A stretch of DNA of 64,000 nucleotides from Spirosoma taeanense (GCF_013127955.1 NZ_CP053435.1:1302001-1366000), one strand, 5' to 3'. Positions 34,498 through 43,510 are shown, counted from the stretch's first letter. Notes: a model not told the origin generated them from the letters alone. A program made the numbers and translations.

Positions 34498-35538
34498 ATG
34501 AAAACCCAATCCTTTCTTGTGATTTGCTGGCTGCTGACGGGGTTTGTTCCCGGCCTAGCTCAGCCTGTTTACCCAACAATCGGTCAGATTGTACGGCTCG
34601 ATTCGAGAATCGATAAATTAATTCCCAAAGAGGCTAAGATCGAAGTGCTGGCCAGCGGCTTTACATGGTCGGAGGGGCCGGTCTGGGTGAAAAATCAATC
34701 TAGCGGGGGCACCTCGGCCAGTTCGGAGAGTTTCCTGCTGTTTACGGACGTGCCGCAGAACACCATCTTTAAGTGGACTGAAAAAGATGGTCTTTCGGTG
34801 TTTCTGAAACCGTCGGGTTATACGGGCGTAGGCCAGTATAGCGAGGAGCCCGGCGCGAATGGGCTAACCATTGACCGGCAGGGGCGTCTGATTGCATGTG
34901 AACACGGCGACCGGCGCGTTTCGGCGATGCCGCTGGATGGGAGCGGAGGGAAGAAAACCCTCGCCGATAACTACCGAGGGAAACGCTTCAATAGTCCGAA
35001 CGACGTAATTGCGCATTCCAGTGGAAACTATTATTTCACCGATCCGCCGTATGGAATGCCCAAACGGGAAAATGATCCAACCCGCGAAACAGAAGGATTT
35101 GGCGTATATCGCATCGCACCTAATGGGGGTGTAACACTGGTGGTGGGTGATCTGACCCGCCCTAATGGGCTGGCTTTGTCGCCCGACGAGAAAACCCTTT
35201 ACGTTGCGCAGTCCGATCCCGCCCAACCGGTTATTATGGCTTATGCACTGCAGGCCGATGGCTCGCTGGGTAAAGGCCGCGTTGTATTCGGGTCAGAAGG
35301 GCTGAAAAAGCAGGGACTCGAAGGCGGCTTCGACGGCATGAAGGTCGACCGCGACGGTAACCTGTGGGCAACCGGGCCCGGCGGTGTCCTGGTGGTATCG
35401 CCGACCGGTGATTTCTTAGGGCACATCAAAACAGGCGTCGCCACGGCCAACTGCGCCTGGGGCGACGATGGGTCTACGCTCTACATTACCGCCGATATGT
35501 ATCTCTGCCGGGTCCGGACTACGGCGCGGGGATGGTAA
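34498..35538 (+). CDS. SMP-30/gluconolactonase family protein
   Basis: A 346-residue secreted beta-propeller with a signal peptide (LLTGFVPGLAQ). Propeller motifs seen are WSEGPVW, ANGLTIDRQGRLIACEHGDRRV, FNSPNDVIAHSSGNYYFTDPPYG and RPNGLALSPDEKTLYV, where Glu, Asn and Asp residues bind the metal ion. SMP-30 proteins hydrolyse sugar lactones such as gluconolactone; substrate here is not proven. It stands between unrelated genes and is 135 bp upstream of mrdA. Confidence 0.9.
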   Translation: MKTQSFLVICWLLTGFVPGLAQPVYPTIGQIVRLDSRIDKLIPKEAKIEVLASGFTWSEGPVWVKNQSSGGTSASSESFLLFTDVPQNTIFKWTEKDGLSVFLKPSGYTGVGQYSEEPGANGLTIDRQGRLIACEHGDRRVSAMPLDGSGGKKTLADNYRGKRFNSPNDVIAHSSGNYYFTDPPYGMPKRENDPTRETEGFGVYRIAPNGGVTLVVGDLTRPNGLALSPDEKTLYVAQSDPAQPVIMAYALQADGSLGKGRVVFGSEGLKKQGLEGGFDGMKVDRDGNLWATGPGGVLVVSPTGDFLGHIKTGVATANCAWGDDGSTLYITADMYLCRVRTTARGW

Positions 35539-35628
35539 AAAATAAGGATGATGTTGAATCAATAGATGATCCCGCAACAGGGCACTTGGCAGGCACTATT
35601 AATCGTTTATAAATCGTCATGATTAACC

Positions 35629-35636
35629 TAACTTTG
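35629..35636 (+). promoter_or_regulatory. -7 box for mrdA-rodA
   Basis: TAACTTTG is an exact TAnnTTTG match 45 bp before the mrdA ATG. No clear TTTG is present at -33; TTTA lies near the right distance. It predicts a leader of about 31 nt. Confidence 0.5.
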
Positions 35637-35659
35637 TAGAGAACACGTAGCTTGGCAGT

Positions 35660-35665
35660 AAGGAG
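35660..35665 (+). promoter_or_regulatory. Strong Shine-Dalgarno of mrdA
   Basis: AAGGAG lies 8 nt before the mrdA start at 35674. Good Shine-Dalgarno sequences are unusual among the genes of this window, as is normal for Bacteroidota, so this one both fixes the start and suggests high translation. Confidence 0.55.
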
Positions 35666-35673
35666 TTATTCGA

Positions 35674-37644
35674 ATGTTAGAGAATCGTAAATGGGTCATT
35701 ATCGGCGTTTTTTGTCTTGTTGGACTGACGTATCTGGCCCGCTTGTTTTATTTACAGGTGCTGGACGACACCTATTCGCTGGGAGCTTCAAAAAACTCCA
35801 TCAAGCGGGTGGTCGAAATTCCGTACCGAGGGCAGATTTACGACCGGAATAACCAGTTGATTGTTTATAATACCCCTGTTTACGACCTATACGTTACGCC
35901 AAAACAGGTCCGGATTCCTGATACGACGAGTTTCTGTCAGATGATGGACATTAGCCGGTCCGACTTCGACAGTATCATGGGGCTGGCCAAGAACTACTCG
36001 ATGCTGAAGCCATCGTTGTTTCTGCGGCAGCTTTCCAAAGAAGATTTCGCTCGGATTCAGGACGCGCTGGTCGATTATCGGGGCTTTGAGCCGGTCATCA
36101 GTTCAATGCGGACGTATCCTGCTCACACGCTGGCCAATGCACTTGGCTACGTCAGTGAGATCAGCAAGAAACAGCTCGACAATCAGGATATTCCTTATTA
36201 CCGGCAGGGCGATTATGTCGGCCACAATGGTCTTGAGGAGCAGTACGAAGAACAGTTACGCGGTAAGCGGGGCGTCAAATTCATGATGCAGAACGTGCGG
36301 GGCGTAAACAAAGGCTCCTGGAAAAACGGCGCTTTTGATACGCTGGCTGTAGCCGGGCAGAACTTGATAACGGGAATCGACGTAGAGGTTCAGCGCTACG
36401 CCGATAGTTTGATGGTAAACAAGGTTGGGTCAGTGGTGGCTGTAGAGCCTTCTACGGGTGAGATTCTGGTTTCGGTTTCGGCGCCCACCTATGACCCAAA
36501 CCTGCTGTCGAGCCGGTTCTTTTCAAAGAACTACCGGGCGCTCATTAAAAACCCGTATAAACCGCTTATCAACCGGCCCATTATGGCCAGTTATCGGCCC
36601 GGATCAACCTTCAAGCTGATTCAGGCCCTGATTGCGCAGCAGCAGGGATCGTTATTCCCGAACACGGTCTATGGCCATGCCGGGTCGCCCATGCGCTGCC
36701 ACTGTCATGGCGGCAATAACCTGCGGGGAGCCGTGCAGTACTCCTGTAACCCCTACTTTTACAATGTGTTCCGTAAATTCATTTATTTCAACAGCGAAAC
36801 CAACACCTTCAAAGCGTCGGCGATAGGATTACATCAGTGGCACGAAATGGTCGAGAAATTCGGCATTGGGCAGCGACTGGGCGTTGATCTGCCCAGCGAG
36901 CTGAAGGGGAATCTACCCACGGTGAGCTACTACGATAAGGTTTACGGTGGACAGAACCGCTGGAAATTCTCGAATGTTTATTCGCTCAGTATTGGTGAGG
37001 GCGAACTGCTGATCAGCCCTTTAAAACTGGTGAATCTGGCGGCTACGATTGCCAATCGGGGCTGGTACATTACCCCACACTACATCAAAGGCTTTGGCAA
37101 GACAGGCGTAGAGGTTCCGGTGCAGTATAGGGAACGTCACGAAACAGGCATTGATTATAAATACTACCTGCCCGTTATTGATGGCATGCGGAGCGCAGTA
37201 GCGCATGGTACCGTAACCCCTCTGGCTGATATTCCCGGTATTGAACTATGCGGTAAAACCGGAACATCGCAGAATGCCAAGTACGGTCATAAGTTCGACC
37301 ACTCTATTTTTATTGGGTTTGCCCCCATGAATGACCCCAAAATTGCCATCGCCGTATTCGTTGAAAATGCCGGCTGGGGTGGCAAAGCGGCTGCTTCGGT
37401 GGCAGCTCTGGTGGCAGAACGCTACCTCAAGCGCCGGACCGAAGCGAAAAAGCTGGAAGAGCAGGTTTTGGCATCGAATTACATGCCGCCGATCAGCCAG
37501 GTGGCTAAACCAAAGCCCGTCTCGCCCAGGAAAGACACAACCCGGAAGCCTGTCGAAGCACCACAACCGGTTGTACCTAAGCCCCTCATGACCTCAACCC
37601 GACCAAAGTCGATTACGACGGCACCGGCTGCGAGTGGAAATTAA
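35674..37644 (+). CDS. mrdA: Penicillin-binding protein 2
   Basis: A 656-residue class B PBP. A membrane anchor is at residues 7-25, then the PBP dimerisation domain (about 50-220; VEIPYRGQIYDRN), then the transpeptidase domain with Ser311-Thr-Phe-Lys (PGSTFKLI), Ser357-Cys-Asn359 and Lys528-Thr-Gly (CGKTGTSQN). It cross-links wall peptidoglycan during cell elongation, as partner of the RodA polymerase encoded next. The last 45 or so residues are a Pro/Lys/Thr-rich tail (KPKPVSPRKDTTRKP). rodA starts 45 bp downstream. Confidence 0.96.
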   Translation: MLENRKWVIIGVFCLVGLTYLARLFYLQVLDDTYSLGASKNSIKRVVEIPYRGQIYDRNNQLIVYNTPVYDLYVTPKQVRIPDTTSFCQMMDISRSDFDSIMGLAKNYSMLKPSLFLRQLSKEDFARIQDALVDYRGFEPVISSMRTYPAHTLANALGYVSEISKKQLDNQDIPYYRQGDYVGHNGLEEQYEEQLRGKRGVKFMMQNVRGVNKGSWKNGAFDTLAVAGQNLITGIDVEVQRYADSLMVNKVGSVVAVEPSTGEILVSVSAPTYDPNLLSSRFFSKNYRALIKNPYKPLINRPIMASYRPGSTFKLIQALIAQQQGSLFPNTVYGHAGSPMRCHCHGGNNLRGAVQYSCNPYFYNVFRKFIYFNSETNTFKASAIGLHQWHEMVEKFGIGQRLGVDLPSELKGNLPTVSYYDKVYGGQNRWKFSNVYSLSIGEGELLISPLKLVNLAATIANRGWYITPHYIKGFGKTGVEVPVQYRERHETGIDYKYYLPVIDGMRSAVAHGTVTPLADIPGIELCGKTGTSQNAKYGHKFDHSIFIGFAPMNDPKIAIAVFVENAGWGGKAAASVAALVAERYLKRRTEAKKLEEQVLASNYMPPISQVAKPKPVSPRKDTTRKPVEAPQPVVPKPLMTSTRPKSITTAPAASGN

Positions 37645-37689
37645 GCTGGCTTAGCCGATAGCGCTTTAAGCAGGGGCCTAAACCGGCGC

Positions 37690-39000
37690 TTGCTGCCAAT
37701 TATCAAACTATACCGTACTGTGTCGAGTCACAACGATCCATTTTCTCAAAACATTGACTGGCTGACGCTGGTGCTTTACCTCGGTTGCGTAACAATGGGG
37801 TGGCTCAACGTTTATGCCGCCGTATACAGCCCTGAAGACCATACCAGCCTGTTTGACCTGTCGACCAACGCCGGTAAGCAGATGATGTGGATCGGTACAA
37901 CTGTTTTGCTGGTTATCTGTATTCTGGTTATCAATCACAAGTTTTTTGATTCCTTCGCGTATCTCTTTTACGCTTTTATGATCCTGATGCTGTTACTGGT
38001 ACTGGTTGCCGGCTCAAACATCAATGGATCGCGGTCGTGGTTTAAATTCGGGGCGTTTTCGCTTCAGCCCGCCGAGTTTGCAAAGGTGGCTACGGCGCTG
38101 GCACTGGCCAAGTACCTGGACAATCCCGGTATTAATCTGACCAAGCGGAAAGACCTCATGTACATTGGGGGAATTATCGTGCTGCCCTGTATCCTGATTC
38201 TGGCCTCTAACGAAACTGGCTCTACACTGGTGTTTGCATCATTCGCCATCATGCTGTATCGGGAGGGACTTCCGGGCTGGATTCCGGCCGTAGGCATCAC
38301 TGTTGCAGCCCTGTTCGTGCTGGCGCTGATCTTTCCAAAATTATACATCTTTGCCGGTATCGTCGTGTTGTTTGGGCTCATCGTTCTGTTGATGCCGCGC
38401 TATAACCGGACGGTGAACAACCTGATCGCTATGGGACTGGTAGGTGTTGCCATGATGGGGCTGGTGACAGGAGTGGATTTTTTTGTCAACAAAGTCCTGC
38501 AGAAGCACCAGCAGAACCGCATTAAAGTACTCGTCGACCCAACTATCGACCCGCTGGGTGTAGGCTGGAACGTAACGCAGGCCAAAATCGCCATTGGCTC
38601 GGGACGGCTTCAGGGTAAAGGATTTCTGGAGGGAACCCAGACCAAGTTTGACTTTGTACCGGAGCAAAGCACCGATTTTATCTTCTGCACAATTGGCGAA
38701 GAGCATGGCTTCGTGGGTAGTCTGGTGGTCATTGCTCTGTTCGTTGGCCTGCTGTCGCGCATTGTGCTGCTGGCCGAAAAACAACGGAGTAAATTTGCAC
38801 GGGTATATGGGTACTGCGTGGCCGGAATTATCTTTTTCCACGTAATGGTCAATATTGGCATGACCATTGGCCTGATGCCGGTGATCGGTATTCCGCTGCC
38901 GTTTTTCAGTTATGGCGGGTCGTCGCTCTGGTCCTTTTCAATTTTGCTGTTTATTTTCCTGAAGCTCGATTCGCGCCGGACAGCCTCCATGCGGAGGTAA
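37690..39000 (+). CDS. rodA: Rod shape-determining SEDS glycosyltransferase RodA
   Basis: A 436-residue SEDS protein with about ten membrane helices. Family motifs visible include NINGSRSWFKFGAFSLQPAEFAK, FVPEQSTDFIFCTIGEEHGF (with the Asp essential for polymerisation) and the C-terminal GIPLPFFSYGGSS. It polymerises lipid II into glycan strands for cell elongation with PBP2. The start at TTG 37690 is as given; a better start may be an internal codon, but the residues before SHNDPFSQNIDW are short. The pair mrdA-rodA is the usual arrangement. Confidence 0.95.
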   Translation: MLPIIKLYRTVSSHNDPFSQNIDWLTLVLYLGCVTMGWLNVYAAVYSPEDHTSLFDLSTNAGKQMMWIGTTVLLVICILVINHKFFDSFAYLFYAFMILMLLLVLVAGSNINGSRSWFKFGAFSLQPAEFAKVATALALAKYLDNPGINLTKRKDLMYIGGIIVLPCILILASNETGSTLVFASFAIMLYREGLPGWIPAVGITVAALFVLALIFPKLYIFAGIVVLFGLIVLLMPRYNRTVNNLIAMGLVGVAMMGLVTGVDFFVNKVLQKHQQNRIKVLVDPTIDPLGVGWNVTQAKIAIGSGRLQGKGFLEGTQTKFDFVPEQSTDFIFCTIGEEHGFVGSLVVIALFVGLLSRIVLLAEKQRSKFARVYGYCVAGIIFFHVMVNIGMTIGLMPVIGIPLPFFSYGGSSLWSFSILLFIFLKLDSRRTASMRR

Positions 39001-39033
39001 GCACCACCTCTTAGCAAGCCATCATGACCTACG

Positions 39034-39062
39034 ATCGCCCGCAACTCGCGGGCGATTTTTTT
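39034..39062 (+). terminator. Terminator after rodA
   Basis: ATCGCCCGC pairs with GCGGGCGAT around a 5-nt loop, followed by a seven-T run. A clean Rho-independent terminator for mrdA-rodA. Confidence 0.88.
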
Positions 39063-39180
39063 ATGACTTTGAAAAAATTCTAAAACTTTCCCGGAGTCAT
39101 GCAACCTGCCCCCAGTCTCCTGACATCTTCCCCCCAAACAACACAACGAATACATTCCTGACCTGTTAAACTTCAGTTTT

Positions 39181-39194
39181 TCCTAAACCCTTAA
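39181..39194 (+). promoter_or_regulatory. Leader motif TCCTAAACCCTTAA before the barrel protein gene
   Basis: This 14-nt motif lies 28 nt before the ATG at 39209. The same 14 nt occur at 42899-42912, 24 nt before another ATG. The repeat suggests a conserved untranslated leader element of this organism. Confidence 0.4.
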
Positions 39195-39208
39195 TCTTGA
39201 ATACAACC

Positions 39209-39907
39209 ATGAAACCAATCAACCATTTCCTCACCACGGCGCTGATTATGGCTTCGACTGCTTCGTTTGCTCAAACGACCGTAATCATCAAAACCGACTC
39301 GACGGTCACCACAACCGTCAAGCACGAAAAATATGCCCGTCGGGCCACCAGCGATTTCGGCATCTACCTGGGTTTCAATAACCTCAGCACGGGCTATGAG
39401 CTTCGGCCGGTTGGCTCTCGTTTCCTGGCGCTGGCCTGGCATAAGCGAATTCCGCTCAGCGTAAATGGGCCTACCAAGCTTCGGCTGATCGTCGGTCCTG
39501 AAATAGCCTGGAACAACTTTATGTTTGAGGGCAACAATACGCTGGTCGAACGTAACAATCAGCTCATTCTGGAAGCAGCTAACACAGAACTGGATAAGTC
39601 TAAGCTTGTGACGACCCAACTGAATTTGCCGATGATGCTGAATCTGACGTTCCGGTCGGGGCTGGTGATTGGTGCAGGCGCTTACGCGGGTATTCGCCTG
39701 GATAGCTATACTAAAGTAAAATCCGAAGGAGCAAAAGCCGTTCGAACCCATGGTTCGTTCAATCTGAACCCGGTACGCTGGGGCCTGACAACAGAAATTG
39801 GCTTCCGGGGCAGTGCCAAACTGTTCGGTCGGTATGAACCCAAAAGCCTGTTCCGTGCTGGTGAATGGCCTGATGCGCGCGTTTGGTCGGTGGGTCTGAA
39901 ACTCTAA
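39209..39907 (+). CDS. Small outer-membrane beta-barrel protein
   Basis: A 232-residue protein with a signal peptide (FLTTALIMASTASFAQ), a Thr/Lys-rich segment, then alternating hydrophobic strands (FGIYLGFNNLSTGYELRPVGSRFLALAW, LVIGAGAYAGIRLD, ARVWSVGLKL) ending in a Leu, like an eight-strand outer-membrane barrel. I do not recognise a functional motif. ATG at 39209 is preferred to a TTG four codons before it. Upstream is a leader motif shared with a second site at 42.9 kb. Confidence 0.8.
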   Translation: MKPINHFLTTALIMASTASFAQTTVIIKTDSTVTTTVKHEKYARRATSDFGIYLGFNNLSTGYELRPVGSRFLALAWHKRIPLSVNGPTKLRLIVGPEIAWNNFMFEGNNTLVERNNQLILEAANTELDKSKLVTTQLNLPMMLNLTFRSGLVIGAGAYAGIRLDSYTKVKSEGAKAVRTHGSFNLNPVRWGLTTEIGFRGSAKLFGRYEPKSLFRAGEWPDARVWSVGLKL

Positions 39908-39926
39908 GCCTGGGTTGTCGGTGCAG

Positions 39927-40002
39927 TTTTAACAGAGTTTAACAAGGAAATAGAGGGCCACAGGACGCTGGTAAGCCATCATTCGGTTAAACTCTGTTAA
40001 AA
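39927..40002. repeat. Pair of 17-bp inverted repeats around a 42-nt spacer
   Basis: TTTTAACAGAGTTTAAC (39927-39943) and GTTAAACTCTGTTAAAA (39986-40002) are exact reverse complements. They could form a long stem-loop that ends the barrel-protein transcript, or be two opposed sites for one DNA-binding protein. ACTCTGTTAA from the right copy recurs at 55501-55510, upstream of susC. Confidence 0.65.
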
Positions 40003-40148
40003 TTTTCGTTCTGTCGTGCAACGCTCCGCCACTTTGCTATATCCTTTCTCTGATTTCTCTTCAGAAGCAATACTTCCCTTCTAACATCCATTCATCATTC
40101 CGATCAGACCGCTTGTGTAAGAACAGGTACTTTGCGATGCCCACTACC

Positions 40149-40156
40149 TACCTTTG
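40149..40156 (+). promoter_or_regulatory. -7 box for the TonB-dependent receptor gene
   Basis: TACCTTTG is an exact TAnnTTTG match 60 bp before the ATG at 40209. TTTG at 40131-40134 is upstream but only 14 bp away, closer than usual. Confidence 0.5.
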
Positions 40157-40208
40157 CAATGTACTAAGGATAACAAGCACGAATCGACCTTCTGAAAAGA
40201 CAATACAC

Positions 40209-42692
40209 ATGAAAACGACCTTATCCCTTTCTTTTTTACTCCTGTTGACACTTTCTGCTTTTGGGCAGGTGCTGATGCGCGGTATGGTAAGCGGTCGGGT
40301 AGGCACGGTGGCCGGAAAACCACTGGAATTCTCAACCCTGATGCTGCTGAAAGCGAAGGACTCGACACTGGTAAAAGGAGCCATTAGTGATGCAGACGGT
40401 AAATATGCATTTGAAAATGTAGGGGCTGGAACCTATCTGGTAGCCGCTCAGCAAATGGGATACCGCAAAACGTATAGCGCACCGTTCACGCTGGATGAAA
40501 CGCATCCTGCCTTTGAATTACCTGCACTAGTTATGACTGATGAGTCTAAAAGCCTGACCGAAGTCAACGTCGTTGCCCGGAAACCGTTCATCGAGCAGCA
40601 GGTTGACCGCACAGTCGTCAACGTTGAAAATAGCATTGTAGCCAGCGGGAATACGGCGCTGGAGGTTCTGGAAAAAGCGCCCGGCGTAACAATCGACCGG
40701 CAGAACGACCAGATTCAGCTGAAAGGCAAGGCGGGCGTGATTGTGTATATCGACGGTAAGCAAACGTATCTCTCGCAGCAGGAAGTGTCGAACCTGCTCA
40801 AGAATACGCCCAGCGACAACATCGCTTCGATCGAGATCATCACGAATCCTGGCTCCAAATACGATGCAGCCGGCAACTCGGGGATCATCAACATCAAGAT
40901 GAAGAAAAACAAAAATTTCGGCACCAACGGGTCGGTGAACTTTACAGGCGGCTACGGCTGGGTACGCGATCTGAACGGCGTTTTGCTGAATCGGCCTAAA
41001 GTAGGAACCACCCTGAACCTGAATCACCGCGAAGGTAAAATCAACCTGTTTGGCAATTACAGCTACTATAATCGACTGAGTAACAACAGCAACGAAATTT
41101 ACCGGGCCATCCCCTATGATGGTCGCACGACCTATTTCGATCAGTACTCGTTTCGGCCGAGCCAGTTTGCGGGTCATTCCTACAAGGCCGGTATGGATTA
41201 CTTCATCAATCAGAAAAGTACGATTGGTGTGCTGGTCAATGGTTTCTCGAACGACTGGCGGTCGGCTGGCGTGAACAACACCTTCATTCGGGACGAAAAC
41301 CGGCAGTTGATAAACAAACCAAAGACCCAGACTGAAGCCCGCGAGTTTTTGTCAAACCTGACCGGTAACCTGAACTACAAATATGATTTTGATGGCAAAG
41401 GCCGGGAACTGACGATGGATGCCGACTATGTGCATTACGACGGGAAGAACCACAATAACCTGAGCACAGTCTACTACGATGCCAACAGTACTGTCACCCG
41501 GCCTAGCCAGGATGTGCGGAACAACATGCCTTCAATGATTAACATTCTGGCGTTCAAGACCGACTATGTACATCCTATGAAGAACGGCAGCAAAGTAGAA
41601 GCGGGCCTGAAAAGCAGCTTCGTCAAGGCCGACAACAATACGGTCTACGATACGCTGCAGCAGGAGAATCGGCAGTGGCTGTTCGATGCCAGCCGGTCGA
41701 ACCAGTTCAAATACGATGAAAACATAAACGCAGCCTATCTGAACTACGCCGGAAAACTGGGTAAGAAAACCAAGCTGCAGATGGGACTTCGGGCAGAGCA
41801 TACGCATTCAATCGGCATGTCGGTTACGCTCAATCAGCGCGTTGAACGGAACTACCTGAATCTGTTCCCGACGGTCTTCCTGTCGCGGCAACTGGATACG
41901 AACAACGTGCTGAATCTGTCCTACAGCCGCCGGATCGACCGCCCGGACTATCAGAATCTAAACCCGTTTGTGTTCTATCTTGATCCATACACCTACCAGA
42001 AAGGGAACCCCTTCCTGCGGCCTCAGTACACAAATTCAGTCGAACTGACGCACGTGTACAAGAACGCCGTTACAACGACCTTAGGCTTTAGCCGTACATC
42101 GGATTTCATTAACCAGGAAACGCCCCGACAGATTGCCGCCCAGAACATTACGTACGTAACGCCCGAAAACCTGGGCGATCTGGATAACGTAAATTTAAAC
42201 ATCAGCTTCCCGATCCCGGTTGCTAAATGGTGGCGGATGCAGAATAACATTAACACCTATTACACCCATTATCAGACGTTCTACTCGGGAACGCCTTACG
42301 AAGTGAAGCTGGTGGCGTTCAATCTGTATTCATCGCATACGTTTACGCTCAACAAAACGCTCACGGCCGAAGTGTCGGGTTGGTATAATTCAGCATCGCA
42401 GTATGGGTTCTACCGGGCTCAGCCAATGGGGGCCTTCAGCCTAGGCTTACAGAAGAAGTTGATGGATGGCAAAGCTAATCTGAAGCTGAACGTAAACGAC
42501 CCTTTCTGGCTGAATCAGTTTAACGGACGGGCTGTCGTACAGGATATTAACTTCCGGGTAAAATCGCGCTGGGAGAGCCGCCGGGCCATGCTCACGTTCA
42601 CCTATCGCTTTGGTAACCAGAATATAAAAGGTGCCCGCGAACGTAAGTCAGCCACCTCTGCCGAACAGGGCCGTGTGAAAGGAGGAAACTGA
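40209..42692 (+). CDS. TonB-dependent receptor, outer-membrane barrel family
   Basis: An 827-residue outer-membrane protein. The signal peptide is FLLLLTLSAFGQ, followed by a carboxypeptidase-like regulatory beta sandwich (about 25-110), a plug domain (PFIEQQVDRTVVNVENSIVASGNTA..., IEIITNPGSKYDAAGNSGIINIKM) and the barrel of the outer_membrane_beta_b_barrel_3 type. The plug form VVNVENS...LEKAPGVTID is usual in this Bacteroidota group, whose substrates are mostly unknown and which differ from SusC (no SusD gene follows). The C-terminal tail is charged. ATG at 40209 was chosen for its signal peptide. A terminator follows. Confidence 0.92.
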   Translation: MKTTLSLSFLLLLTLSAFGQVLMRGMVSGRVGTVAGKPLEFSTLMLLKAKDSTLVKGAISDADGKYAFENVGAGTYLVAAQQMGYRKTYSAPFTLDETHPAFELPALVMTDESKSLTEVNVVARKPFIEQQVDRTVVNVENSIVASGNTALEVLEKAPGVTIDRQNDQIQLKGKAGVIVYIDGKQTYLSQQEVSNLLKNTPSDNIASIEIITNPGSKYDAAGNSGIINIKMKKNKNFGTNGSVNFTGGYGWVRDLNGVLLNRPKVGTTLNLNHREGKINLFGNYSYYNRLSNNSNEIYRAIPYDGRTTYFDQYSFRPSQFAGHSYKAGMDYFINQKSTIGVLVNGFSNDWRSAGVNNTFIRDENRQLINKPKTQTEAREFLSNLTGNLNYKYDFDGKGRELTMDADYVHYDGKNHNNLSTVYYDANSTVTRPSQDVRNNMPSMINILAFKTDYVHPMKNGSKVEAGLKSSFVKADNNTVYDTLQQENRQWLFDASRSNQFKYDENINAAYLNYAGKLGKKTKLQMGLRAEHTHSIGMSVTLNQRVERNYLNLFPTVFLSRQLDTNNVLNLSYSRRIDRPDYQNLNPFVFYLDPYTYQKGNPFLRPQYTNSVELTHVYKNAVTTTLGFSRTSDFINQETPRQIAAQNITYVTPENLGDLDNVNLNISFPIPVAKWWRMQNNINTYYTHYQTFYSGTPYEVKLVAFNLYSSHTFTLNKTLTAEVSGWYNSASQYGFYRAQPMGAFSLGLQKKLMDGKANLKLNVNDPFWLNQFNGRAVVQDINFRVKSRWESRRAMLTFTYRFGNQNIKGARERKSATSAEQGRVKGGN

Positions 42693-42756
42693 TTGAGAAG
42701 ATATTGATGTGTACATCATTGCACATCGAATGATTAGTTTAGGTTAAGAAAACGTG

Positions 42757-42789
42757 AAAGCCAGTCCCGGATTGAGGGCTGGCTTTTTT
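42757..42789 (+). terminator. Terminator of the TonB receptor gene
   Basis: AAAGCCAGTCC pairs with GGGCTGGCTTT (one wobble), followed by a T run, 65 bp after the stop codon. Confidence 0.8.
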
Positions 42790-42846
42790 GTAATATGCTA
42801 ACTGTCAGATGAGGCTGAGTTAAGAGCGTCTGGAAACAGACTGCCC

Positions 42847-42885
42847 TAAAAAAAGATAAGGTTCCCCGATCTTTTGCGGAGAACC
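42847..42885 (-). terminator. Terminator of the 146-residue secreted protein gene
   Basis: On the minus strand GGTTCTCCG pairs with CGGGGAACC (one wobble), followed within a few bases by a seven-T run (A run at 42848-42854). It faces the TonB-receptor terminator and lies about 100 bp beyond the stop. Confidence 0.55.
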
Positions 42886-42898
42886 CTATACTGACTAT

Positions 42899-42934
42899 TC
42901 CTAAACCCTTAACCTTTTCTACATGAAAAACTAA
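42899..42934 (+). other. Orphan leader with three-codon open frame (ATG AAA AAC TAA)
   Basis: The 14-nt motif TCCTAAACCCTTAA is followed 10 nt later by ATG AAA AAC TAA (42923-42934). At 39.2 kb the same motif precedes a real gene with an MKP start. Here no open frame continues, so this looks like the leader and start of a deleted gene, or a tiny leader peptide. Confidence 0.35.
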
Positions 42935-42986
42935 CTTTTACCCTTTTCTGTTCCAAATACCTGACAAATTCGGAATTTATTTTAAA

Positions 42987-43427
42987 TTACTGAACGTCAG
43001 ATACTTCGCTGATAGATTTGCTCGAATCCCAGAGGAAGTTGATCATCCGGGTGGTAAAATGAGCCTGGTTCATCCATCGGTTGGCTTCAGCACCTTTCTG
43101 CCTGGCCAGTTGAGTATTCACCTGAGCAGCCGCTTCGTTGAACTTGACGCGGTCGGCAGGGCTGAGATTCAGCACAGCGGCCGGTTTTTGGTTATACAAC
43201 GAGACAACGCTCATAAAGTTTTGCCAGTTGGTGTTATGCGTAAACTTATTAAGGCGCTGTTCGAAAAACAAAGCAAACTGCTTTTCAGAACCGTTAATAA
43301 GTAAGGCATTTGCCGGCTTGTTGGCTGCCGGGCTATCATCAGTGTTGGTGGTGGTAGCCGCGTTTGCCTGAATTGTCATTAATCCTAATCCTAAAACTAA
43401 CGACGCAAAGATAACACGCGATTTCAT
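42987..43427 (-). CDS. Small secreted protein, function unknown
   Basis: A 146-residue protein with a signal peptide (VLGLGLMTIQANA). The mature part is helical and rich in Asn, Gln and Ala (KQFALFFEQRLNKF, NWQNFMSVVSLYNQKP, FNEAAAQVNTQL) without recognisable motifs. It is probably periplasmic or surface exposed. It stands alone: a terminator follows it and about 240 bp without genes precede it. I cannot assign a role. Confidence 0.7.
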   Translation of the reverse strand: MKSRVIFASLVLGLGLMTIQANAATTTNTDDSPAANKPANALLINGSEKQFALFFEQRLNKFTHNTNWQNFMSVVSLYNQKPAAVLNLSPADRVKFNEAAAQVNTQLARQKGAEANRWMNQAHFTTRMINFLWDSSKSISEVSDVQ

Positions 43428-43510
43428 TGATTTGTTCTATTTTTGTTTCAAGTATAGAACGCACAAATGTCAGAAGAAGTTTTCAGGATACAACCCCTGT
43501 TAAGGTGCCA

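Larger units (their letters stand above)
39908..40208. other. Intergenic region with long inverted repeat and promoter
   Basis: These 301 bp hold no gene that I can support. They contain the 17-bp inverted repeat at 39927-40002 and the -7 box at 40149-40156 that serves the TonB receptor. Confidence 0.6.

Noticed and set aside
39955-39975. GGACGCTGG in the loop of the 39.9-kb repeat as a second copy of the gldK-gldL palindrome
   Set aside because: Only nine bases match, with no inverted partner; too short to claim a repeat family.
40527-41177. 216-codon open frame on - strand inside the TonB receptor gene
   Set aside because: It lies opposite the conserved plug and barrel; no start context or domain supports it.
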